A stretch of DNA of 64,000 nt from Mesorhizobium australicum (GTDB taxonomy: Bacteria > Pseudomonadota > Alphaproteobacteria > Rhizobiales > Rhizobiaceae), in contig NZ_FXBL01000004.1 of assembly GCF_900177325.1 (NCBI RefSeq), positions 2,976,001 through 3,040,000 of the forward strand, written 5' to 3'. Made by a program: the position numbers and the translations under genes. The notes under the pieces were generated by a model. It ran no database searches, was not told where the DNA came from, and saw only the letters and a list, made by a program, of their open reading frames with translations. Below, piece by piece: positions 25,961 through 36,502 of this stretch; the first letter of the stretch is position 1; every line of letters starts with the position of its first letter.

Positions 25961-27207
25961 GGCCGGCAGGGCCGTCCACGGCGGCAGCGCTCCTGCTTGC
26001 CCTGGTGATGGCACTTCCCGCCCGCGCGGAAACGGTCGAGCGCGCGTCGGCCCTCCTCGACGCCGGCGAGATCGTTGCGGCGGTGCGTATCCTCGAACCG
26101 CTCGCGAAAGACGGCGATGCCTCCGCCGAATATCTCCTCGGCAAGACCCATCTCGACGGGATCGGGTTGCCGCAGGACTTTACCGCGGCGGCCCGCTGGA
26201 TCGAGAAAGCCGCCGAGAAGGACGACGCCCGGGCCCAGAACCTGCTCGGGCGTCTTTATGCGCAGGGCCTTGGCGTGGAGCGGGACGCCGGAGCCGCAAT
26301 GCGCTGGATGAGGCGCGCGGCGGAGAAGGGCGATCCGGTCCATCAATACGATCTCGGTATCCTTCTCGACGATGCGGGCATGGGGGCGCAGGACAGGCAG
26401 GAGGCCGCGCGCTGGTTCGAAGCGGCTGCCGCGCAAGGTCACGCGGCCGCGAAAACCAGCCTCGGCCTCGCCTATCAGCAAGGCGCAGGCGTGTCGAAGG
26501 ATCTGGCGCGGGCAGCACGGCTCTTTGGCGAGGCTACCGATGCCGGCGACGCGCGTGCCCAAAACAATCTTGGCTTGATGCTCGCCCGCGGGGAGGGGAT
26601 GCCGCAGGATTATGAGAGAGCCGTCGAGCTCTTCCGCAAGGCCGCGACGCAGGGCCAGTCGCAGGCGATGTACAATCTCGGTGTCATGTACGAGAACGGT
26701 TTCGGCATCGACCGCGACGAGGCGAAGGCAAGGGAGCTCTATGCGCAGGCCGGGCGTACTGGCGGCGACAGCGCTACCGACGCCGTATCGGATAGTGGAC
26801 TGCTCTACGATCCGCGCCTCCAGCCGCTCGACATGACGAAAGCGCGCAGCGAGGATTTCGCCGCCGCGGCCGGGAACGGCGATCCGCTCGCAATGTTCCT
26901 GCTCGGCTATGTCGAGGCGTCGGACGAGACGCGGCCAGGCGGTGCGTCCCGGGCGGCGGCGTGGTTCGAAAAGGCCGCCGGACTGGGTCTGCCGGCTGCG
27001 ATGGCCAATCTCGGCCTTCTCCACATTCGCGGCCGCGGCGTGCCGCAGGACTACGTGGTCGGATATATGTGGCTCAACCTCGCAGCCGCGGCAGGGCTTT
27101 CCGAAGCGGCCACACTGCGCGACCGCGTCGGCGCTGCCATGACACCGACCCAACTCGCCGAGGCGCATCACCTGGTCGAAAGCCGTTGGCAGGCGATCCG
27201 CAAGTAG
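25930..27207 (+). CDS. Second exported Sel1-repeat protein
   Basis: 425 residues. An arginine-rich start (MDRQGARRRLRPAG) leads into a hydrophobic signal segment ending LPARA, followed by roughly ten Sel1 repeats. It starts inside the upstream Sel1 gene, in a different frame, which implies translational coupling. It is shorter and divergent from its neighbour, so the pair probably arose by an old duplication. Function unknown. Confidence 0.82.
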   Translation: MDRQGARRRLRPAGPSTAAALLLALVMALPARAETVERASALLDAGEIVAAVRILEPLAKDGDASAEYLLGKTHLDGIGLPQDFTAAARWIEKAAEKDDARAQNLLGRLYAQGLGVERDAGAAMRWMRRAAEKGDPVHQYDLGILLDDAGMGAQDRQEAARWFEAAAAQGHAAAKTSLGLAYQQGAGVSKDLARAARLFGEATDAGDARAQNNLGLMLARGEGMPQDYERAVELFRKAATQGQSQAMYNLGVMYENGFGIDRDEAKARELYAQAGRTGGDSATDAVSDSGLLYDPRLQPLDMTKARSEDFAAAAGNGDPLAMFLLGYVEASDETRPGGASRAAAWFEKAAGLGLPAAMANLGLLHIRGRGVPQDYVVGYMWLNLAAAAGLSEAATLRDRVGAAMTPTQLAEAHHLVESRWQAIRK

Positions 27208-27221
27208 AGGTCGCGCGGACC

Positions 27222-27488
27222 TCAGTTCACCTTGCAGCCGAGACGCTTTTCCTGCCGCCGAATCTGGTCGATCCGCCGCTGTTCGGCCTTCGTGAAGCTC
27301 GGATCGCTGGTGTAGCAGTCGCTGTTGTCGAACACACGCTTGCCGAGCGCCGTCTTGAAGCAATAGCCGTTGTCGTCATAGATCGCGTTGCGCTCGTACC
27401 AGAGATCGTAGCAGCTGTCCGCGAAAGCGCTCTGTGCGCTGAAGACGAGCAGCGATGTTGCCAGCAGATGAAATGAAAGTCTGCGCAT
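27222..27488 (-). CDS. Small exported YARHG-domain-like protein
   Basis: 88 residues with a signal peptide ending AFA at 23. The mature part DSCYDLWYERNAIYDDNGYCF has the cysteine-flanked WYERN pattern of the YARHG family, and the protein ends with a basic helical tail (RRIDQIRRQEKRLGC). Upstream in-frame starts as far as 27785 add unlikely residues inside the TadG-like gene. Family function is unknown; four cysteines could form two disulfides. Confidence 0.75.
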   Translation of the reverse strand: MRRLSFHLLATSLLVFSAQSAFADSCYDLWYERNAIYDDNGYCFKTALGKRVFDNSDCYTSDPSFTKAEQRRIDQIRRQEKRLGCKVN

Positions 27489-27589
27489 GGATGACCCCCG
27501 AGCCGAAATTGATGACGCCCCGGGCGACATCTGCGCCCTCCGGGAGGTCCTCGTCAATCGTGATCGGGAGCCATGCTGCTGACGCCCGT

Positions 27590-29116
27590 TTACTGCGTCA
27601 GCGACAGTTGGGCGATGGCGTTGCCGATCTTCTGGAATGCGACCTTGAGCTGGCTGACATTGCTGGTCGGGTAGTAATTTGACGGGCTGGATGCGCAGGC
27701 GGAGTAGAGCGTGCGGTTGGCGGCGGTGTCGGCGCCCAGAAGCACGGTGAAGATCTGCACGTCCTGGTTCTTCAGCGCGGTGCACATCGACGAGGTCCAG
27801 GTGTTGACGTTGGTCAGCGCCGTCGAGCGGTTGGTGGTGCCGAACCGGCCGGAATCGAGGAAGCTGTAGGCGCCATAGTCCGACGTGTTGAAGCTCTGGC
27901 TGCTCGCGCCGAACACCGTGTTCTCGCCGTCGGTGAACACCACGACGACCTTCGACACGCTTTCCTGCTTGAAGGGCTTTCCCTGCGTGTAGGGCTCGCC
28001 GGGAGAGAGCACGCGCATGCCCCAGGCCAGGCCCTCCGACACGTTCGTACCCCCGCCTTCCCAGTAGGTCATGGCGCTTATGGAGGTCTTGAGTTTGGTG
28101 AAATCATCGGTCAGCGGGGTGATCGGCGTGGCGCAGGCATAATTGGGTCCGGTGCTGCGCGGTGGCTTGTCCTCGATATAGCGGGCGGTCGCGGAGGAAA
28201 GATAGCGGGCGACATCCTTCACCTTCGACTTGTCGGAGGAGGTGAAGCTGTCGGCCAGGTAGGAGTTGTTCCAGGCGCTCGACGAGTTCGGCGACTTGGC
28301 CGCGGCGCCCGGATTGTCCGGCGCGAAGGACGGCACGAAAAGCGTCGCGGGCGTCTTGGGGTCGGGCGCGGTGTCGTCGAGATTATAGGGCGCCGGCCTC
28401 GCCTCGACACAGCCCTTCCACTCCACATTCAGGTGCTTGAACAGGTCGAGGTGGTTGTAGTTCTTGTTGCCGTTCTTGTCGAAGTTGGCGCCGTTGTACG
28501 GAGCCTTTCCATCGGTGTCGATCCAGCCCGCGTCGTAGCCTTCGCCCTTCACGTTGACCTGGGCGACGAAGGGGACGAGGGCCGCCCGGACCTTGCGATT
28601 CGAGGAGCTCGCATTCTCCAGGATGTTGACGAGATCAGTGGCGGCGGAGCGCAGGGCCGCCATGTTCGTGGCTCCCATCGAGCCGGTATTGTCGAGGACC
28701 AGCGCTACTTCGAGCTCGTTGGTCGACTCATATGCGGAGGCGTTGACGGAAAGGCGCTGGACGGGGCCGCGCAGCAGCATCAGCTTGACGTCGGCCGTCA
28801 GCGTCGCATCCGTGCGGATGTAGTTGAGGCCCTTGTCGATATTCAGATCCCCGTCGGCGTTTTCGATGCTGTTCATATTGGCGAGATTGGCCGCGAGGAA
28901 AGCCTGGAACAGTTCGTCCCGCGCCTCGGCCGTGTCGTCCAGCCGGGATGCGGCAAGCACGGCCGCGTCAAGCGCCGACTGCATGTGCGAGCGCGCGCTG
29001 GCCAGCGTGGTGATATCGACTGCAAGTCCTATGGCGCCAAGGAAAACCGGCGCGACAAGCGCGAACATCATGCCGAAATTGCCGCGCTCGGATGCGAGAA
29101 AGCGATCGAAGATCAT
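27590..29116 (-). CDS. TadG-like pilus assembly protein with a VWA domain
   Basis: 508 residues. The N terminus MIFDRFLASERGNFGMMFA is a TadE/TadG-type membrane anchor, and VALVLDNTGSMGATN begins a von Willebrand A domain with the metal-adhesion motif DxTGS. A long extracytoplasmic part follows, ending QKIGNAIAQLSLTQ. TadG is a pseudopilin-like or anchor component of Flp/Tad pili in related bacteria, but no other tad genes are in the window. Upstream reading to 29428 runs through the tRNA gene and is rejected. Confidence 0.88.
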   Translation of the reverse strand: MIFDRFLASERGNFGMMFALVAPVFLGAIGLAVDITTLASARSHMQSALDAAVLAASRLDDTAEARDELFQAFLAANLANMNSIENADGDLNIDKGLNYIRTDATLTADVKLMLLRGPVQRLSVNASAYESTNELEVALVLDNTGSMGATNMAALRSAATDLVNILENASSSNRKVRAALVPFVAQVNVKGEGYDAGWIDTDGKAPYNGANFDKNGNKNYNHLDLFKHLNVEWKGCVEARPAPYNLDDTAPDPKTPATLFVPSFAPDNPGAAAKSPNSSSAWNNSYLADSFTSSDKSKVKDVARYLSSATARYIEDKPPRSTGPNYACATPITPLTDDFTKLKTSISAMTYWEGGGTNVSEGLAWGMRVLSPGEPYTQGKPFKQESVSKVVVVFTDGENTVFGASSQSFNTSDYGAYSFLDSGRFGTTNRSTALTNVNTWTSSMCTALKNQDVQIFTVLLGADTAANRTLYSACASSPSNYYPTSNVSQLKVAFQKIGNAIAQLSLTQ

Positions 29117-29238
29117 GAGTGCCCCAACCCATTGGTCGGGTGAAGATCGCTGAAAAACCTCAATAACGGGTTCATGCGAACGATTGGCCGCCCGGTATCC
29201 GGCGCGCTGTCGCGATTTCGTTGGCAGGGAAGGGGAAA

Positions 29239-29314
<76 letters not shown>

Positions 29315-29514
29315 CTGACGCGCGGATTTAGGCGGTCGGCCTTTTGGGCGCAAGGAAAAAGCGGCCGGATGGCCTCGCAATCGGCCTTTTCCGCGGCCTT
29401 TCGCATGGGCATGCGAAAGAGCCGGCAAAACCGGTGCGGGGCAGCTTGACAGCCCGGAACGAACCCCTTAATTCCGCGCCATCGACGCGGCGCCCACGGC
29501 TCCATGTCGCAAGC

Positions 29515-29591
29515 GCGGGTGTAGCTCAGTCGGTTAGAGTGCCGGCCTGTCACGCCGGAGGTCGCGGGTTCGAGCCCCGTCACTCGCGCCA
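29515..29591 (+). tRNA. tRNA-Asp (anticodon GTC)
   Basis: A 77-base cloverleaf including CCA. Acceptor GCGGGTG pairs with CACTCGC (one G-U), the anticodon stem is CCGGC/GCCGG with loop CTGTCAC, giving GTC for aspartate. The T arm CGGGTTCGAGCCCCG is present. A T-run just after the CCA may end transcription. Confidence 0.96.
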
Positions 29592-29939
29592 TTTTTTCTT
29601 CTCGTGATTCCAGTTCTCATGCAGGGCGTTGCGGTGCTCCCGGGGCATCTTTTCGCAGCTGCGAATGCCGTGTTGCGTTCCGGTGGCCGTCTCCGTCGCT
29701 GGAAGCGCCAGCGCGATCACGAGACAGTGACAAAATCGCGCACAATCCATTGACGCTGAAAGGAGGAATCCGGGCGATTGGGGCCAATGTTTGGCTTGCA
29801 CCGCATCCGCCGCTGGGATAACCCTCGCCGCATTGCAGCAAGCGTTGGAGCTGGTCGCGCGGGCGGCCAATCTGTCGCGTACGAACGACCTGAAACCATG
29901 CTAGGGTCTGCCGTATCAGAAAGACCCACAAGGCACGTC
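29592..29939. other. Region upstream of nuoA
   Basis: 348 bases with no gene. It starts with ATTTTTTCTTCT, a likely termination tract for tRNA-Asp, and otherwise presumably holds the nuo operon promoter. Candidate -35/-10 pairs were weak (for example TTGCAC with TAACCC), so none is annotated. A long ORF that extends nuoA upstream through here lacks coding character. Confidence 0.5.
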
Positions 29940-30305
29940 ATGGATGCACTCCTGAGTTCCTATCTGCCGATCGTCATCTTCATGGGCGTCGCGCTCCTGA
30001 TCGGCGTGGCGCTGATCGTTGCGCCGTTCCTGGTGGCCTACCGCAACCCGGACCCCGAGAAGCTCTCGGCCTATGAGTGCGGCTTCAACGCTTTCGACGA
30101 CGCGCGCATGAAGTTCGACGTCCGCTTCTATCTGGTGTCGATCCTGTTCATCATCTTCGACCTCGAAGTGGCGTTCCTGTTCCCCTGGGCCGTATCGTTC
30201 GGTGAGATCGGCATGCTCGGCTTCTGGTCGATGATGGTCTTCCTCGGCGTGCTGACGATCGGCTTCATCTACGAATGGAAGAAGGGAGCGCTCGAATGGG
30301 ATTGA
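29940..30305 (+). CDS. nuoA: NADH-quinone oxidoreductase subunit A
   Basis: 121 residues with three membrane helices. [35 protein letters not shown] is the diagnostic loop region (quoted in parts: YECGFN, then DVRFYLVSI). NuoA contributes to the quinone-site/membrane-arm junction of complex I in the inner membrane. First gene of the operon; overlaps nuoB by ten bases. Confidence 0.97.
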   Translation: MDALLSSYLPIVIFMGVALLIGVALIVAPFLVAYRNPDPEKLSAYECGFNAFDDARMKFDVRFYLVSILFIIFDLEVAFLFPWAVSFGEIGMLGFWSMMVFLGVLTIGFIYEWKKGALEWD

Positions 30306-30877
30306 ACGATTCGACCGGAACGCTCGTCGCGCCGAAGCCGAAAGGGATCCTTGATCCGGCCACCGGCAAGCCCATAGGCCATGACGATCGCTTCTTCACC
30401 GAGATCAACGACGAGCTGGCCGACAAGGGTTTCCTCGTCACCTCGTCCGAGGCGCTGATCACCTGGGCCCGCACCGGCTCGCTGATGTTCATGACCTTCG
30501 GTCTGGCCTGCTGCGCGGTGGAGATGATCCACACCTCCATGCCGCGCTACGACAGCGAGCGCTTCGGCGTGGCGCCGCGCGCGTCTCCGCGCCAGTCCGA
30601 CATCATGATCGTGGCGGGCACGCTGACCAACAAGATGGCGCCGGCGCTGCGCAAGGTCTACGACCAGATGCCGGAACCGCGCTACGTCATCTCGATGGGC
30701 TCCTGCGCCAACGGCGGCGGCTACTATCATTATTCCTATTCGGTGGTGCGCGGCTGCGATCGCGTGGTGCCGGTAGACATCTACATTCCGGGCTGCCCGC
30801 CGACCGCGGAGGCGTTGCTCTACGGCATCCTTCTCCTGCAGAAGAAGATCCGCCGCACGGGCACGATCGAAAGATGA
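30296..30877 (+). CDS. nuoB: NADH-quinone oxidoreductase subunit B
   Basis: 193 residues. Cluster N2 ligands appear in [17 protein letters not shown] and [10 protein letters not shown]. NuoB holds the last iron-sulfur cluster before quinone. It is followed by a 79-base gap with two hairpins before nuoC, unusual for this tightly packed operon. Start chosen at ATGGGATTG to give MGLNDSTG. Confidence 0.97.
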   Translation: MGLNDSTGTLVAPKPKGILDPATGKPIGHDDRFFTEINDELADKGFLVTSSEALITWARTGSLMFMTFGLACCAVEMIHTSMPRYDSERFGVAPRASPRQSDIMIVAGTLTNKMAPALRKVYDQMPEPRYVISMGSCANGGGYYHYSYSVVRGCDRVVPVDIYIPGCPPTAEALLYGILLLQKKIRRTGTIER

Positions 30878-30885
30878 GGACCGAT

Positions 30886-30938
30886 GCCGGCCGATTGGCG
30901 GCCGGCGTCGACAACGGCCGGACACGCGCGGTGTCCGG
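30886..30938 (+). other. Two tandem hairpins in the nuoB-nuoC gap
   Basis: GCCGGCC (30886-30892) pairs with GGCCGGC (30900-30906), and CCGGACAC (30918-30925) with GTGTCCGG (30931-30938). They are stable GC-rich stems with no T-run, so processing or stability sites are likelier than terminators. Alternative pairing between the CGGCCGG-type arms is possible. Confidence 0.5.
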
Positions 30939-30956
30939 TGAACTGGAAACGGACAG

Positions 30957-31559
30957 ATGAGCGAAGCGCTGAACGACCTCGCGGCCTATCTGAAGGAAAA
31001 GCTCGGCGACGACATCGAAAAGGCTGTCGTGGCGTATGGCGAGCTGACGGTCACCGTCGCGCCCGACGACCTTATCGATGTGCTCAATTTCCTTAAGCGC
31101 GATGTGCAGTGCCAGTTCATCTCAATCATCGACGTCTGCGGCGCCGACTATCCCTCGCGCCAGCGTCGTTTCGATGTCGTCTACCATCTGCTGTCGCCGC
31201 GCCAGAACCAGCGCATCCGCGTCAAGGTCGAGGCCGACGAGGAGACGCTGGTGCCATCCGCCACCGCCGTCTACCCCGGCGCCGACTGGTACGAGCGCGA
31301 GACCTACGATCTCTATGGCGTCCTGTTCACCGGCCATCCGGACCTGCGCCGTCTGCTCACCGACTACGGTTTCGAGGGACACCCGCTGCGCAAGGATTTC
31401 CCGCTCACCGGCTTCGTCGAGGTCCGCTACGACGATGAGGTGAAGCGCGTCGTCTACGAGCCGGTCGAACTCAAGCAGGAATTCCGCAACTTCGACTTCC
31501 TGTCGCCGTGGGAAGGGACCGACTATGTCCTGCCCGGCGACGAAAAAGCGAAGCAGTGA
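30957..31559 (+). CDS. nuoC: NADH-quinone oxidoreductase subunit C
   Basis: 200 residues of the hydrophilic arm. [15 protein letters not shown] and [20 protein letters not shown] match the 30-kDa subunit signature, and [16 protein letters not shown] is the conserved C-terminal motif. Its TGA stop is the first three bases of a TGAATGG repeat that begins the inverted-repeat element before nuoD. No fusion with nuoD. Confidence 0.97.
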   Translation: MSEALNDLAAYLKEKLGDDIEKAVVAYGELTVTVAPDDLIDVLNFLKRDVQCQFISIIDVCGADYPSRQRRFDVVYHLLSPRQNQRIRVKVEADEETLVPSATAVYPGADWYERETYDLYGVLFTGHPDLRRLLTDYGFEGHPLRKDFPLTGFVEVRYDDEVKRVVYEPVELKQEFRNFDFLSPWEGTDYVLPGDEKAKQ

Positions 31560-31584
31560 ATGGTGAATGGTGAATGGTGAATGG
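31556..31584. repeat. Left arm of a perfect 29-bp inverted repeat (four TGAATGG heptamers)
   Basis: TGAATGG is repeated four times at 31557-31584, preceded by G. The nuoC stop codon lies in the first copy and the start codon of the four-helix-bundle gene in the fourth. It is the exact complement of the right arm at 31968-31996. Confidence 0.97.
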
Positions 31585-31961
31585 ACGAACAACGCGATCA
31601 GATTCGGGACTACCGCGATCTGATCGTTTGGAAAGAGGCGATGGATATCGCCGAATTGGTCTATTCGTTCACGCGGAGCTTTCCGCGGGAAGAGGCATTC
31701 GCCATGACGTCTCAAATGCGCCGGGCGGCAATCTCCATTCCGTCCAACATTGCGGAAGGCTTTGGTCGAGCGCAGCGGAAGAGCTTCGTGCAGTTTCTGA
31801 GGATATCTCAGGGATCGTTGAAGGAACTGGAGACGCAGGCGTCGCTGGCTATGCGCGTGGGCTTGCTTTCGGCGGAGCAGGAAAAGGATTTTCTGACTCA
31901 TACTCAGCGGCTCGGAAAGCGGCTCGTCCAGTTCGTTCGGTCTCTGGAACGCGCTCCGTGA
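31581..31961 (+). CDS. Four-helix bundle protein (23S rRNA intervening-sequence protein family)
   Basis: 126 residues. DYRDLIVWKEAMDIAELVYS, then FAMTSQMRRAAISIPSNIAEG and FLRISQGSLKELETQ are the hallmark of the S23/IVP four-helix-bundle family, normally encoded in 23S rRNA intervening sequences or as free genes. Here it sits between nuoC and nuoD on the same strand. The start codon lies in the left arm of a 29-bp inverted repeat and the stop is six bases before the right arm. Not part of complex I; likely an inserted element. Confidence 0.93.
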   Translation: MDEQRDQIRDYRDLIVWKEAMDIAELVYSFTRSFPREEAFAMTSQMRRAAISIPSNIAEGFGRAQRKSFVQFLRISQGSLKELETQASLAMRVGLLSAEQEKDFLTHTQRLGKRLVQFVRSLERAP

Positions 31962-31967
31962 CAATGA

Positions 31968-31996
31968 CCATTCACCATTCACCATTCACCATTCAC
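31968..31996. repeat. Right arm of the 29-bp inverted repeat (four CCATTCA heptamers)
   Basis: CCATTCA is repeated four times at 31968-31995, followed by C. It is the exact reverse complement of the left arm. In the nuo mRNA the arms could form a 29-bp stem with a loop of about 380 bases carrying the IVP-family ORF. The nuoD start is 14 bases beyond. Confidence 0.97.
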
Positions 31997-32009
31997 GGCG
32001 AAGCCTGCC

Positions 32010-33200
32010 ATGGCTGAGACAAACGTCCGCAACTTCAACATCAACTTCGGTCCGCAGCATCCGGCCGCGCACGGCGTGCTGCGCCTCGTGCTCGAGCTCG
32101 ACGGCGAGGTGGTCGACCGCGTCGATCCGCATATCGGCCTCCTGCACCGCGGCACCGAGAAGCTGATCGAGGCGAAGACGTATCTACAGGCTGTGCCCTA
32201 TCTCGACCGGCTCGACTACTGCGCGCCGATGAACCAGGAGCACGCCTTCGCGCTCGCCACAGAGCGCCTGCTCGGCATCGAGGTGCCGAAGCGCGGCCAG
32301 ATCATCCGCGTTCTCTATTCCGAGATCGGCCGGATCATGTCGCACATCCTCAATGTGACGACTCAGGCCATGGACGTCGGCGCGCTGACCCCGCCGCTGT
32401 GGGGCTTCGTCGAGCGCGAGAAGCTGATGGTGTTCTACGAGCGCGCCTCCGGCTCGCGCATGCACGCGGCCTATTTCCGGCCGGGCGGCGTGCATCAGGA
32501 CCTGCCCGAGAAGCTGGTCGAGGACATTGGCAAGTGGATCGATCCGTTTCTGAAATCGATTGACGAACTCGATGCGCTGCTCACGCCCAACCGCATCTTC
32601 AAGCAGCGCAATGCCGACATCGGCATCGTGTCGCTGGAAGACGCCTGGGCTTGGGGCTTTTCCGGCGTCATGGTGCGCGGTTCGGGTGCCGCTTGGGACC
32701 TGCGCAAGTCGCAGCCCTACGAGTGCTATGCCGAGATGGATTTCGACATCCCGATCGGCAAGAACGGCGACTGCTACGACCGCTATCTCATCCGCATGGA
32801 GGAAATGCGCCAGTCGGCCAAGATCATGCGCCAGTGTGTCGACCTGCTGCTCGGCAAGGAAAAGGTCGGGCCGGTGTCGAACACCGACGGCAAGATCGTG
32901 CCGCCGAAGCGCCAGGCGATGAAACGCTCGATGGAAGCGCTGATCCACCACTTCAAGCTCTACACAGAAGGCTACCGGGTGCCCGCCGGCGAGGTCTATG
33001 CCGCCGTCGAAGCGCCGAAGGGCGAGTTCGGCGTCTATCTCGTCTCCGACGGTACGAACAAGCCATACCGCTGCAAGTTGCGCGCACCGGGTTTCGCGCA
33101 TCTGCAGGCGATGGATTTCCTCTGCCGCGGTCACCTGCTCGCCGACGTTACGGCGGTGCTGGGGTCGCTCGATATCGTGTTTGGTGAGGTCGATCGCTGA
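32010..33200 (+). CDS. nuoD: NADH-quinone oxidoreductase subunit D
   Basis: 396 residues. [18 protein letters not shown] and [14 protein letters not shown] are the 49-kDa subunit signature, and the C terminus DIVFGEVDR is conserved. NuoD forms the quinone-binding pocket with NuoB. It follows the inserted IVP element with only 14 bases after the right arm and no strong Shine-Dalgarno sequence, so translation after the hairpin may be altered. Confidence 0.97.
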   Translation: MAETNVRNFNINFGPQHPAAHGVLRLVLELDGEVVDRVDPHIGLLHRGTEKLIEAKTYLQAVPYLDRLDYCAPMNQEHAFALATERLLGIEVPKRGQIIRVLYSEIGRIMSHILNVTTQAMDVGALTPPLWGFVEREKLMVFYERASGSRMHAAYFRPGGVHQDLPEKLVEDIGKWIDPFLKSIDELDALLTPNRIFKQRNADIGIVSLEDAWAWGFSGVMVRGSGAAWDLRKSQPYECYAEMDFDIPIGKNGDCYDRYLIRMEEMRQSAKIMRQCVDLLLGKEKVGPVSNTDGKIVPPKRQAMKRSMEALIHHFKLYTEGYRVPAGEVYAAVEAPKGEFGVYLVSDGTNKPYRCKLRAPGFAHLQAMDFLCRGHLLADVTAVLGSLDIVFGEVDR

Positions 33201-33201
33201 A

Positions 33202-34431
33202 ATGTCCGTCCGCCGTCTCGCCGAGCCAGCTCTCCAGCCAGCCGCGTTCGCCTTCTCCAAGGCGAAGGCCGCGGAAGTAAAGACCTGGATCGCAAAATAC
33301 CCCGAGGGCCGTGAACAGTCGGCCGTCATCCCGCTGTTGATGCTTGCTCAGGAGCAGGAAGGTTGGGTCACGCGGGCCGCGATCGAGCACATCGCCGACA
33401 AGCTGGGCATGCCCTACATCCGCGTGCTCGAGGTCGCGACGTTCTACACCCAGTTCCAGCTGAAGCCGGTGGGCACGCGGGCGCATGTGCAGGTCTGCGG
33501 CACGACGCCCTGCATGCTGCGCGGCTCCGAAGAGCTGATGGACGTCTGCCGTTCCAAGATCCATCACGAGCAGTTCCACACCAATGCCGACGGCACGCTG
33601 TCGTGGGAAGAGGTGGAATGCCTCGGCGCCTGCGTGAACGCGCCGATGGTGATGATCTTCAAGGATACCTACGAGGACCTGACGCCGGAACGGCTGGCGG
33701 AGATCATCGATGCCTTCGAGGCCGGCAAGGGCGACACCGTGAAGCCCGGTCCGCAGATCGACCGCTTCTATTCGGCGCCGCAGGGTGGTTTCACCACGCT
33801 GAAGGACGAGAAAGCCGTTTTGAAGTCGACGCGCGACCGCGAGGCGAAGGCGGCTGCGGCAGCCGCACCTGCCGCCGAGACCGTCGCGCCGTCGAATGCG
33901 GCCAAGCCGAAGACGGACGCGCCCGAAACCAACCCGGCAATCAAGTCGCCGTCGAAGGTGAAGGTGGCTCCGGCCGCCGAACAGACCAAGAGCGTCGCGC
34001 CGGCGGTTTCCGCCAAGGCCGCGAACCTTGCCGAGCCGGCGGTCGAGAAGACCGTCAAGCAGCGCAACGGCAAGACCGCGAAGGCCGAGCCCGTTTCCGC
34101 CTACAAGGCGCCCGAGGCGTCCGCCAAATCGTCGGCGAAGCCCTCGCTGACCGACAAGAACCGGCCGGCCGGCATCGAAAAGCCGTCTGCGCTCGACGAC
34201 CTCAAGCTGATTTCGGGCGTCGGGCCCAAGATCGAGGGTATCCTGCATTCGCTCGGCATCTACACCTTCGCGCAGGTCGCCTCGTGGAAGAAGGCCGAGC
34301 GCGAATGGGTCGACGGCTACCTGAACTTCAAGGGGCGGATCGAGCGCGACGATTGGGTCAAGCAGGCCAAGGCGCTCGCCAAGGGCGGTGTCGCCGAATA
34401 CATCCGCGTCTTCGGCAAGAAGCCGGTCTGA
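33202..34431 (+). CDS. nuoE: NADH-quinone oxidoreductase subunit E with a long C-terminal extension
   Basis: 409 residues. The first 170 form the 24-kDa [2Fe-2S] subunit: VQVCGTTPCMLRGSEE and ECLGACVNAPM supply the cysteines. After residue 200 comes a 125-residue Ala/Lys/Pro-rich linker, then LKLISGVGPKIEGILHSLGI, a helix-hairpin-helix-like domain. Normal NuoE is about 160-180 residues; long versions are known in rhizobia, but the added domain's role is not established. The same domain ends the protein encoded at 35810-36502. Confidence 0.95.
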   Translation: MSVRRLAEPALQPAAFAFSKAKAAEVKTWIAKYPEGREQSAVIPLLMLAQEQEGWVTRAAIEHIADKLGMPYIRVLEVATFYTQFQLKPVGTRAHVQVCGTTPCMLRGSEELMDVCRSKIHHEQFHTNADGTLSWEEVECLGACVNAPMVMIFKDTYEDLTPERLAEIIDAFEAGKGDTVKPGPQIDRFYSAPQGGFTTLKDEKAVLKSTRDREAKAAAAAAPAAETVAPSNAAKPKTDAPETNPAIKSPSKVKVAPAAEQTKSVAPAVSAKAANLAEPAVEKTVKQRNGKTAKAEPVSAYKAPEASAKSSAKPSLTDKNRPAGIEKPSALDDLKLISGVGPKIEGILHSLGIYTFAQVASWKKAEREWVDGYLNFKGRIERDDWVKQAKALAKGGVAEYIRVFGKKPV

Positions 34432-34441
34432 GGGATAGAGC

Positions 34442-35743
<1,302 letters not shown>

Positions 35744-35809
35744 AACAGGAGCTTCCGGCCGCGTGCCGGGCGAAAGGGGCAATCGATGACAGAAGGAAAG
35801 GAGCGATCG

Positions 35810-36502
35810 ATGACGAATGACGCCCTCCCTGGCGGTCGTCTGCCCGATGCGGACGACGTCGCCAAGCTGAAACAGCAGGTTTCCGACATGATGCCGAGAG
35901 AGTTCGAGAATGCGGCCCGCCTGATGGCGCAGCCGATCGCGGGCGCGGCGGCTCTCTCCGCGCTCGGCTTTGGCATGGCGACGCAGGCCTTCGGCTTCTG
36001 GCTGACCGCCGTTTCGAGTGCGATGCGGGCGGGCCATGACATCGCCCATGCTGGCGAGCGCGATGCGGCCGCGAAGCCCGCCAGCCTGCGCGCCAAGGCG
36101 ACAGCGGAAGCCGTCATGGCCGACGCCAAGGCTGCCGCGACGGATGCCGGCGACAAGGTGGTGAAATTCGTTTCGAAAGCCGAGCGCGCCGCAAAGGTGG
36201 CGAAGGCGCCGAAGCATCGGGCAGCGCCGCCGGCCAAAGCCGTGGCACCGGCCCCGGCGGTCGTGAAGCCGGTCGCAAAGGCGCGTGCCAAGTCGGCCGA
36301 CGATCTCAAGGCGATCGGCGGCATCGGCCCCAAGCTCGAAGCCGTGCTTAACGGGCTCGGCGTCCGCACCTATGCGCAGGTCGCGGCGCTGACGGCGTCG
36401 GAGATCGCCTCGATCGAGGACAAGCTCGGCTTCAAGGGCCGGATCGGCCGCGACGACTGGGTCGGGCAGGCGAGGGCGCTGGTCAAGGGAGGCAAGGCAT
36501 GA
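35810..36502 (+). CDS. Nuo-linked phasin-like protein with a helix-hairpin-helix domain
   Basis: About 230 residues. The first half (KLKQQVSDMMPREFENAARL, then AALSALGFGMATQAFGFWL) looks like a phasin or membrane-associated helix pair; a lysine/alanine linker follows; the C-terminal 60 residues (LKAIGGIGPKLEAVLNGLGV to GRDDWVGQARALVKGG) repeat the domain at the end of NuoE. Two starts each have a good ribosome site; 35810 with GGAG six bases away is chosen, and 35786 would add eight residues. Found in the rhizobial nuo operon between nuoF and nuoG, but not a classic complex I subunit. Confidence 0.7.
   Translation: MTNDALPGGRLPDADDVAKLKQQVSDMMPREFENAARLMAQPIAGAAALSALGFGMATQAFGFWLTAVSSAMRAGHDIAHAGERDAAAKPASLRAKATAEAVMADAKAAATDAGDKVVKFVSKAERAAKVAKAPKHRAAPPAKAVAPAPAVVKPVAKARAKSADDLKAIGGIGPKLEAVLNGLGVRTYAQVAALTASEIASIEDKLGFKGRIGRDDWVGQARALVKGGKA

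Noticed and set aside
28219..28428. Small frames inside the TadG-like gene
   Set aside because: Shadow frames rich in arginine and proline with no own ribosome site.
29778..29939. An N-terminal extension of NuoA by 54 residues
   Set aside because: NuoA family length and the membrane helix both begin at [10 protein letters not shown]; the extension is arginine-rich without conservation.
31556..31996. CRISPR-like short repeats
   Set aside because: The heptamers are contiguous with no spacers, and the two sets are inverted, which fits an inverted-repeat element and not a CRISPR array.
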